DNA of 39,216 nt from Caldimicrobium sp. (GTDB lineage Bacteria > Desulfobacterota > Thermodesulfobacteria > Thermodesulfobacteriales > Thermodesulfobacteriaceae). Every line of letters starts with the position of its first letter. The first letter of the stretch is position 1. Both the position numbers and the translations under genes were made by a program. Under the pieces are notes generated by a model, which worked only from the letters and a program-made list of their open reading frames with translations, did no database searches and was not told the DNA's origin. Where the stretch lies: positions 1 through 39,216 of the forward strand of contig JANXCE010000022.1 of the NCBI GenBank assembly GCA_025059715.1. The letters run 5' to 3'. Shown in pieces: positions 33,874 through 39,216 of the stretch.

Positions 33874-34709
33874 ATGAATTTAATTTTTTTTATTCTTGCA
33901 CTGTGGCACTGAAGATTTACTGCAAGAGGTAAGCTTGCTATGTGCGTAGGTTGGGTTTCAATATGGACGGCCAAAGCAGTGGTCCTTCCACCAAATCCCA
34001 GAGGTCCTATGTTTAACTGATTAATTTCCTCTAAAAGTTCTTTTTCCAACTCAGCGATAAAGGGATCGGGGTTTAAAGTTCCTAAGTCTCTAAAGAGAGC
34101 TCTTTTGGCTAAATAGGTTGATCTTTCAAAATTACCTCCTATTCCAACGCCTACTATTAGTGGAGGACAGGGATTAGGTCCTGCTTCTTTTACTACCTCC
34201 AAGACGAAACTTTTAATACCTCTAAGTCCCTTAGCAGGTGAGAGCATAAGCAGTTTACTCATGTTTTCGCTACCACAGCCCTTAGGCATAAGCCAGATCT
34301 CAAAGGTAGGTTCTTTACAAAGTTCATAATGAATCACAGCGGGGGTATTGGTTCCAGTATTTATTCTGTGGAGAGGATCTGCAACCGATGCTCGTAAGTA
34401 ACCCTCTTTAACAGCCTCTTTAAGGCCTTCATTTATTGCCTCTTCAAGCCAGGGAAGGCAATAATCGGAGGAAAATCTCACTATAACTACAGGTAATCCC
34501 GTATCTTGACATAAGGGAAGGCCCTCTCTTTGAGCTATCTCTTGATTTTCTATAAGTATTTCTAACCCCCTTTTAGCTAAGGGGGATTTCTCTTCCTGGA
34601 GAGCCCTTTTAAATTCGATGAGAATCTCCCTTGGCAGAAGGGTGCAAGCTTCAATGTAGGCTTTTTTTATCGCTTCAACAATCCTTTGGAAGGTTAGATT
34701 CATGATCAT
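33870..34709 (-). CDS. Class I fumarate hydratase, alpha subunit
   Basis: 279 residues matching the N-terminal (alpha) half of class I fumarases and L(+)-tartrate dehydratases. The three [4Fe-4S] ligands are C67 in LCQDTGLPVV, C145 in PKGCGSENMS and C181 in PNPCPPLIVGVGIGG; RINTGTNTPAVIHYE is also conserved. It interconverts fumarate and malate in the (reductive or oxidative) citric acid cycle. The beta subunit is not in the window, which is unusual because the two are often adjacent. Start ATGATCATG overlaps the nagZ stop; ATG 34703 is equally possible. Confidence 0.92.
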   Translation of the reverse strand: MIMNLTFQRIVEAIKKAYIEACTLLPREILIEFKRALQEEKSPLAKRGLEILIENQEIAQREGLPLCQDTGLPVVIVRFSSDYCLPWLEEAINEGLKEAVKEGYLRASVADPLHRINTGTNTPAVIHYELCKEPTFEIWLMPKGCGSENMSKLLMLSPAKGLRGIKSFVLEVVKEAGPNPCPPLIVGVGIGGNFERSTYLAKRALFRDLGTLNPDPFIAELEKELLEEINQLNIGPLGFGGRTTALAVHIETQPTHIASLPLAVNLQCHSARIKKIKFI

Positions 34710-35638
34710 AGAATGAAATATTTTTCCAATATTGTCAAGGACTCTTTGACTCTTATTTTTATAACCTGACTTTTTTCAAGCTCCGATTTTAATTCAAACA
34801 GAGTTTCAACAAGCTCCAAAGGCTTCCCACAAAAAATAATCAAGTTATGCCCGGAAACTAAAGTTCTGATTATTCTCTCTGAAAGAGAGTACCTCGCTAA
34901 AGCTCCCATTTGGAGATCATCACTGACAATGACTCCCTGATAATTTAAAAATTCTCTTAAAAATTTGATAGCCCTTTGAGAAAAAGTTACAGGAAAGGTA
35001 TCCCATTCAGGCACAAGAATATGGGTAGTCATTATAAAAGAAACCTTGGGAGCAAGTTCTTTAAAGGGATAAAGATCCTCAGAGGAGACCCTTTCTTTAA
35101 GGGATAACTCCAAATGAGGGTCGACTTTTACCTCTCCTAAACCAGGAAAATGCTTGAGGGTTGTATTTATGTGCCATTTTTTATGAATTTCAATGAAAAT
35201 ATTTGCAAAAAATGTAACTAATTTTGGATCATTTCCATAGGTTCTTCCCTTTAAAAAGTCGCTTGCGGATTCATCTCCTAAATCAACAACAGGTGCAAGG
35301 TTTAGATTTAATTCATAGGACTTTAGAGTTTTGGCAATTTTCTCTGCCCAGGCAATAAAAACTTCCTTTCCTTCTTTTTGAGATTTTTTGACAATCTCCA
35401 AGGGAGCTTCAAGGTCCTGTTTGATTCTACAAACTTGTCCCCCCTCTTGATCTATCGCTAAAAGTCCTAAACTTTTGAGCTTGTTCTTTAATAATTCTTT
35501 ATAAGATGCAAAGTCTCCGTTAAAGTGTTCTTTAAAGAAAACGAAGTTTTTAAAAGAAAGATCCCTATAGAAAGAGAGTTCTTCAGAAGTTAGACTTTGA
35601 GGTTTGATCATGAAGAGTTTTCCAATTTCTTTAAACAT
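34706..35638 (-). CDS. nagZ: Glycoside hydrolase family 3 (NagZ-like beta-N-acetylhexosaminidase)
   Basis: 310 residues of the single-domain GH3 type. AIDQEGGQVCRIK, LNLAPVVDL, GRTYGNDP, LKHFPGLGEVKVDPHLEL and VIVSDDLQMGAL are visible. The NagZ acid/base dyad fits D173-P-H175, and the nucleophile Asp fits D240 in SDDL. It trims GlcNAc from recycled muropeptides in the cytoplasm. The usual FPGHG is FPGLG here. The start is 12 bases after nifS. Confidence 0.9.
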   Translation of the reverse strand: MFKEIGKLFMIKPQSLTSEELSFYRDLSFKNFVFFKEHFNGDFASYKELLKNKLKSLGLLAIDQEGGQVCRIKQDLEAPLEIVKKSQKEGKEVFIAWAEKIAKTLKSYELNLNLAPVVDLGDESASDFLKGRTYGNDPKLVTFFANIFIEIHKKWHINTTLKHFPGLGEVKVDPHLELSLKERVSSEDLYPFKELAPKVSFIMTTHILVPEWDTFPVTFSQRAIKFLREFLNYQGVIVSDDLQMGALARYSLSERIIRTLVSGHNLIIFCGKPLELVETLFELKSELEKSQVIKIRVKESLTILEKYFIL

Positions 35639-35650
35639 GTGTTTTTTTAT

Positions 35651-36778
35651 TTAAAGACTGCTTCGGGTGAAATAGTTAGAAAATATTTCCAAGGTTTGAT
35701 CTATTTCTTCAAGAGTAGTTAATTTTCCTAAGGAGAATCGTATCATACCTTTGGAGACATCTGCGGGCACTCTCAGGGCTTGCATGGTGATTGAGCCTTT
35801 TCGGTCGTGGCAGGCAGAGCCTGTTGAGGCACAAATTTGAGGCAAATCCGCTAATATTTGGGCGCCCTCCCTTCCCACAAAGGATACTGCGAGAGTGTTG
35901 GGGAGGGTTTTCAATGGATCACCAAAGCGATATAATGCTGGGTATATCTCTTTTAAACCTTGGAAGAGTCTCTCTCTGAGGAAGCAAAGTCTCTCCATCT
36001 CTCCATCCATATCTCTTTTAGCTATCTCACAGGCTTTAGCAAAAGCGCCAATCAGAGGTAAGGGCTCTGTCCCTGCCCTGAGGCCTCCCTCCTGGCCTCC
36101 CCCTATAAAAAGGGGTTCAAGTTCCACTCCTTTTCTCACAATCAGCGCCCCTATCCCCTTGGGGGCATACATCTTGTGTCCAGCTATACTTAGTAGATCT
36201 ACCTTAAGCTTCTCAAAATCTACTGGGATTTTTCCTACTGCCTGACAAGCATCAGTATGAACTAAAATATCTCTTTCTTTACAGATCTCCACAATTTCCT
36301 CTATAGGTTGAATAGTTCCTATTTCATTGTTGGCAAGCATGATAGAAATGACCTTGGTATTAGCTTTAAGTCTTTTTTTTACCTCCTCTGGATCTACATA
36401 ACCCTCTGAGGAAACAGGCACAAAATCAACTTCGTAGGCTCTTTCCAAAAACTTTACAGCTACCTGCAAGACTGAAGGATGTTCAAAGGCAGAGACAACT
36501 AAGTGAGCCCTCTTATATTTGTTTAGAATTCCAAAAAGGGCGAGATGGTTGGCCTCAGTTCCGCCAGAGGTAAAGACTATCTCCTCAGGGGCACAGTTCA
36601 AAAACTTTGCTATCTCTAATCGAAAACCCTCTAAGGCTTCTTTAGCCTTCTTTCCCAAAACATGGGCGGAACTTGGATTGCCAAAATACTCCTCCGCATA
36701 CAAGGAAAAAACAGAACTTATCTCCGGGAGCACCGGTGTTGTGGCATTGTAATCTAAATAAATATAGGGCTTTACCAC
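35651..36778 (-). CDS. Cysteine desulfurase (NifS/IscS family)
   Basis: 375 residues, class V aminotransferase fold. YLDYNATTPVLPE (7-19), FTSGGTEANHLAL, HTDACQAVGK, PLP lysine K202 in AGHKMYAPKG, GGGQEGGLRAGTEPLP and the catalytic C323 in STGSACHDRKGS. It removes sulfur from cysteine as a persulfide for Fe-S cluster or thiocofactor assembly. GTG start; no Shine-Dalgarno is evident and a TATACT lies close upstream (36793 region), so a very short leader is possible. No iscU/nifU is adjacent. Confidence 0.92.
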   Translation of the reverse strand: MVKPYIYLDYNATTPVLPEISSVFSLYAEEYFGNPSSAHVLGKKAKEALEGFRLEIAKFLNCAPEEIVFTSGGTEANHLALFGILNKYKRAHLVVSAFEHPSVLQVAVKFLERAYEVDFVPVSSEGYVDPEEVKKRLKANTKVISIMLANNEIGTIQPIEEIVEICKERDILVHTDACQAVGKIPVDFEKLKVDLLSIAGHKMYAPKGIGALIVRKGVELEPLFIGGGQEGGLRAGTEPLPLIGAFAKACEIAKRDMDGEMERLCFLRERLFQGLKEIYPALYRFGDPLKTLPNTLAVSFVGREGAQILADLPQICASTGSACHDRKGSITMQALRVPADVSKGMIRFSLGKLTTLEEIDQTLEIFSNYFTRSSL

Positions 36779-36779
36779 A

Positions 36780-37440
36780 ATTTATAAGTATAATCTCAAA
36801 CCCTAAATTTTCATCTTCTTTTTTGAGAGAAAAAATGTATCAGTTCCATTTCTTTTATAGATTTAGGAAGAGGGGTGGAGGGGTGATGGGAGGCCCCCTA
36901 AATTTTGGACAGCTAAGATATTAGGGTTTGTTTTAAGGCTTTAGATTTGAACCTCATATTCCCTAAATCCATGTTCTAAATGTTCCGCTACTACCTTACC
37001 TCTCAACTTAAAATCAACCAACGCCCAAGATGAATACCTTCTTATGATTTACTTTGTAGCCCTTTTAAGCCCATAAGTCAAAAAGGCTCTCTTCCTATAT
37101 TCCCTTCTTTTGACCTTATTTCCCTTTGTTTTTGGTAATAAAAAGTTGAACGAGGAATAAGCATCTATCAAGTAAATAACTCAAGGAGAGAGGGCCCTTG
37201 GATAGGAGAGCTTTTTGTTTGTATTTCAAGTTCCTTACATGCTGGCAATTTTTTGAGTCTTGAGGTTTTAGTTTCAAGAACTTTCAATCTTTGGAGAGGC
37301 TTTAGAGTAGAGGCTTTTGTTTTTTTTGGGGCTTTACTTGTCAAGTGTTTGTTTGGAGATTCCGTATGATCTTCAGGTAGCCTTAAAGGAGTTGTTAGGG
37401 GACTCAACTTCAGAGAGGATTTGAGTGATTTATGTCTTAG
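36780..37440. other. Gene-poor region with broken coding-like frames on the minus strand
   Basis: No intact gene. On the minus strand (37168 down to about 36950) one frame reads IYLIDAYSSFNFLLP, RREYRKRAFLTYGLKRATK, a stop, then SWALVDFKLRGKVVAEHLEH. A Lys/Pro/Thr-rich frame at 37168-37407 precedes it in another phase. This is the look of a frameshifted pseudogene. The family is not recognised, and terminal repeats or a transposase motif were not found. Confidence 0.35.
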
Positions 37441-37500
37441 GTATTATCCTTAACATTTAATTTGTTCAAAAAAATGGAGCAATCCAGCTTTTATTTAGGC

Positions 37501-37529
37501 TTGCCCACTCATGAAAGGCTATTATACTT
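37501..37529 (+). promoter_or_regulatory. Putative promoter of the 37561 gene
   Basis: TTGCCC (37501-37506), a 17-base spacer, TATACT (37524-37529). It supports a start at 37561 rather than upstream. Confidence 0.45.
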
Positions 37530-37560
37530 ATCAGTTAAGACTCAGACTAAGGGGGAGCAA

Positions 37561-38010
37561 ATGAATGGGGTAGAAGCCCTAACCCAGAGCGAATTAAGAG
37601 AATGGATGACCTCCATTGTGGAAGAGATCATCAAGGAGAAACTAAGGGAGTTTGTGATAAAGCATGAGCGGGAGGCAAGGGAGTTCTCCTTAGTGGAGAG
37701 GTTATTGAGAGTGGAGGAGGAGCTAAAGTTTTTGAGGCAGTTAGAGGAGGAGAGATTTTCCGCTTTGTTAAAGGAGATGAATGCTCGTTTTGAGGCCATG
37801 AATACCCGTTTTGAAGCTCTGCAAAAGGAAATGAACACCCGCTTTGAGGCTCTGCAAAGGGAAATGGATACCCGCTTTGAAGCCCTGCAAAAGGAAATGG
37901 ATACCCGCTTTGAGGCCTTGGAGAGAAGATTTAACTTTCTTCAGTGGTTAATTGTGGGTGGCTTTTCCTTCTTGAGCCTTCTTCTAGTCTTAATAAGATT
38001 TGGATCTTGA
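37561..38010 (+). CDS. Coiled-coil protein with hendecad repeats and C-terminal membrane anchor
   Basis: 149 residues from ATG 37561 (GGGGGAG just upstream and a promoter at 37501; an upstream TTG at 37462 lacks a ribosome site). An N-terminal helix (SELREWMTSIVEEIIKEKLR) is followed by a long coiled coil with four to five copies of the 11-residue unit EMxTRFEALQK (about 71-121). A single transmembrane helix (127-146, WLIVGGFSFLSLLLVLI) ends in RFGS. No catalytic motif. Such tail-anchored coiled coils are common but uncharacterised in thermophiles. Confidence 0.75.
   Translation: MNGVEALTQSELREWMTSIVEEIIKEKLREFVIKHEREAREFSLVERLLRVEEELKFLRQLEEERFSALLKEMNARFEAMNTRFEALQKEMNTRFEALQREMDTRFEALQKEMDTRFEALERRFNFLQWLIVGGFSFLSLLLVLIRFGS
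37815..37925 (+). repeat. 33-bp tandem repeats encoding the 11-residue unit
   Basis: Units of the form GCTCTGCAAAAGGAAATG followed by (A/G)ACACCCGCTTTGAG repeat about three times with few mismatches, flanked by diverged copies. They lie inside the 37561 coding frame. Confidence 0.85.
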
Positions 38011-38035
38011 GGCTTCGCCATTAAGTCAAAGCCTC
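38009..38035 (+). terminator. Weak hairpin after the 37561 gene
   Basis: GAGGCTT (38009-38015) pairs with AAGCCTC (38029-38035) across a 13-base loop, overlapping the stop codon. No T run follows, so termination is doubtful. Confidence 0.3.
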
Positions 38036-38798
38036 TTCTGGATATAACTCTCTGAAAAAGTTGCATAAAGTAAATTAGATATTTATACTAACGCTCTAAC
38101 AACCCTTTAATAAGTTTATTTAAATTTCTTTTGGTGCACAAGTTTCGTCTCCTTTATCTGAAGGTAGGAAAGGTTTTTTTTTCATAAGTTCAAGATCTTT
38201 TTGGCCTCTCACTAACCTCATCTCTCATCAAATACTTAAAAGGGCTGCCAAGACTTGAAGCAATCAAAGATGCATCCCAAAGAAAAGAAGTCGCCTTTAG
38301 ACTAAAGGTCATCTAATTTTACAACTCTTTTGACACTGAAGCCACAATTGACCGAAGAGGAAATGCTCAAAGAGGTAGCGAAGGGAGGTAATAGAAATTA
38401 GCCTGAGTTATAGGAGAGAACATCCTTGCAAGGGAAAGCTTTAAGCCTTTGGTGGATAGATTTTGTGGGGAGAGAGGTATAGCTTTGTGTCCATATCCAC
38501 TATTGGATATACATTATAGAGTAGCTGTGAGAGAGGAGGTAAATTAGAGGAGAGGTTAGTGAACAAGCCTTAGTTTTTATGGCTAACAGGAAGGTTTATT
38601 GAGAGGGAGAAGAGTGAGCCGAGGATGTGGCTAATAAATCTGGATTTGCTTATGAAGAGTAGTCATTTATCGAGTAGCATTGGAAGGGACTTTTGGAGTA
38701 AGTTTTGGAGTTGGGAATGTATCGCCTTTGGAGTGGATTCGTTATAAATTTTATGAGAATTCCCCTTAGTCTAAAATCATTTGGGCTTATATTGCCCC
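38036..38798. other. Gene-poor region with degenerate open-frame pieces
   Basis: No intact gene. Short coding-like pieces on the + strand occur in different frames: KPQLTEEEMLKEVAKGGNRN near 38341-38400, LVDRFCGERGIALCPYPLLD near 38450-38510, and EPRMWLINLDLLMKSSHLSS near 38617-38676. Stops separate them. Family not recognised; a decayed gene is the simplest reading. Confidence 0.35.
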
Positions 38799-38826
38799 TT
38801 GACAAATAACTAAAATAAGTTAATTT
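38799..38826 (+). promoter_or_regulatory. Putative promoter of the tRNA-Tyr-Gly-Thr-tuf operon
   Basis: TTGACA (38799-38804), a 16-base spacer, TAATTT (38821-38826), 18 bases before tRNA-Tyr. No other good promoter is seen before tuf. Confidence 0.6.
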
Positions 38827-38844
38827 TAGTTTAAATTTAAGAGA

Positions 38845-38928
38845 GGAGGGGTACCCGAGCGGCCAAAGGGGCCGGGCTGTAAACCCGGTGGTGTAACGCC
38901 TTCGGAGGTTCAAATCCTCCCCCCTCCA
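38845..38928 (+). tRNA. trnY: tRNA-Tyr (GTA anticodon)
   Basis: 84-nt class II tRNA. Acceptor GGAGGGG/CCCCTCC, anticodon stem CCGGG/CCCGG with loop CTGTAAA (anticodon GTA), long variable arm (TGGTGTAACGCCTTC region), T arm GGAGG TTCAAAT CCTCC and discriminator A. First of three tRNAs ahead of tuf, as in E. coli tufB. Confidence 0.97.
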
Positions 38929-38943
38929 TTTTACGAAAATGTT

Positions 38944-39016
38944 GCGGGCGTAGCTCAAGTGGTAGAGCATCAGCCTTCCAAGCTGAATGTTGCGGGTTCG
39001 AGTCCCGTCGCCCGCT
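38944..39016 (+). tRNA. trnG: tRNA-Gly (TCC anticodon)
   Basis: Acceptor GCGGGCG/CGCCCGC, anticodon stem TCAGC/GCTGA with loop CTTCCAA (anticodon TCC), T arm GCGGG TTCGAGT CCCGT and discriminator T. Shares acceptor and much of the body with the GCC isoacceptor at 26426. Confidence 0.97.
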
Positions 39017-39026
39017 CGTAAATTTT

Positions 39027-39099
39027 GCCCACGTAGCTCAGGAGGCAGAGCACTTCCTTGGTAAGGAAGTGGTCACCGGTTCGAGTCCGGTCGTGGGCT
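39027..39099 (+). tRNA. trnT: tRNA-Thr (GGT anticodon)
   Basis: Acceptor GCCCACG/CGTGGGC, anticodon stem CTTCC/GGAAG with loop TTGGTAA (anticodon GGT), T arm ACCGG TTCGAGT CCGGT and discriminator T. It precedes tuf by 56 bases, the classical tRNA-Thr-tuf order. Confidence 0.97.
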
Positions 39100-39155
39100 T
39101 ATGTTTATGGGATAGATTATTTACTACTTTAAGATATTGTTAGGAGGAAGAAGCT

Positions 39156-39216
39156 ATGGCTAAGCAGAAGTTTGAGCGTAAGAAGCCCCATTTGAATGTG
39201 GGAACGATAGGGCATA
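39156..39216 (+). CDS. tuf: Elongation factor Tu, N-terminal 20 codons (3' truncated by window)
   Basis: ATG 39156 preceded by AGGAGGAAGAAGCT. The 20 visible residues MAKQKFERKKPHLNVGTIGH are the EF-Tu N terminus leading into the G1 loop. It is cut by the window edge. Position after tRNA-Tyr-Gly-Thr is canonical for tufB. It has the same orientation as the tuf fragment at 1-528. Confidence 0.97.
   Translation, partial: MAKQKFERKKPHLNVGTIGH

Noticed and set aside
37462-37560. Upstream TTG start for the coiled-coil gene
   Set aside because: No Shine-Dalgarno, and a good promoter lies at 37501-37529, downstream of this start.
37815-37925. 33-bp repeats considered as a CRISPR array
   Set aside because: Contiguous coding repeats without spacers, inside an open reading frame.
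38650-38970. Minus-strand open frame over tRNA-Tyr
   Set aside because: Same kind of artefact (GEDLNLRRRYTTGFTARPLW); it runs through the tRNA.

Overview
The window looks like chromosomal DNA of an AT-rich, anaerobic, probably thermophilic Gram-negative bacterium. The Gram-negative call rests on an arabinose-5-phosphate isomerase for KDO, lipoproteins and a NagZ-type hydrolase. The anaerobic call rests on a four-subunit pyruvate-type:ferredoxin oxidoreductase, a two-subunit class I fumarase alpha chain and a membrane polyferredoxin. Menaquinone is made by the futalosine route. A Thermodesulfobacteriota/Aquificota-like organism fits best, with Thermodesulfobacteria my preference. This is inferred from gene content and protein style, not proven.

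Layout. 1-12182 is the classical transcription/translation block on the + strand: 3' end of tuf, rpmG, tRNA-Trp, secE, nusG, rplK, rplA, L10 leader, rplJ, rplL, hairpin, rpoB, rpoC. It ends at a bidirectional terminator shared with convergent rpsO. 12664-12966 is a small orphan biotin carrier protein. 12944-17321 is a tightly overlapping minus-strand operon, cobO-mqnC-mqnX-mqnA-ubiE/menG (cobalamin adenosylation plus menaquinone). 17322-18180 holds no intact gene. 18181-23313 (+) carries a small unknown gene abutting kdsD, rtcB, an alanine-zipper lipoprotein, an Smr-domain protein and a fused NTPase-thymidylate kinase. 23391-26388 is the por operon in the order gamma-delta-alpha-beta, followed by tRNA-Gly(GCC), a UPF0173 hydrolase and mobB, with a convergent polyferredoxin gene.

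29188-31214 is accessory-like: a nonsense-broken rhodanese remnant, a coiled-coil/nuclease-like protein behind a palindromic promoter, and empty AT-rich DNA. Then come tRNA-Pro(GGG) and a compact speD-like/speE/rsmD operon, joined by two TTGA stop-start overlaps. The speD-like protein lacks the pyruvoyl-forming serine. 33166-36778 (minus) is nifS-nagZ-fumarase alpha-lipoprotein. 36780-38844 is mostly gene-poor with decayed coding-like stretches, and contains a hendecad-repeat membrane-anchored coiled-coil protein. The window closes with tRNA-Tyr, tRNA-Gly(TCC), tRNA-Thr and the first 20 codons of a second tuf in the same orientation.

The most interesting signals are the active-site-less SpeD paralogue next to spermidine synthase, the NTPase-thymidylate kinase fusion, a start-site hairpin that displays its Shine-Dalgarno in the loop, a perfect 16-bp palindrome over a TATAAT box, and the tuf fragments at both window ends. 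Those two fragments read as if they were the two halves of one canonical tRNA-Thr-tuf-rpmG locus.
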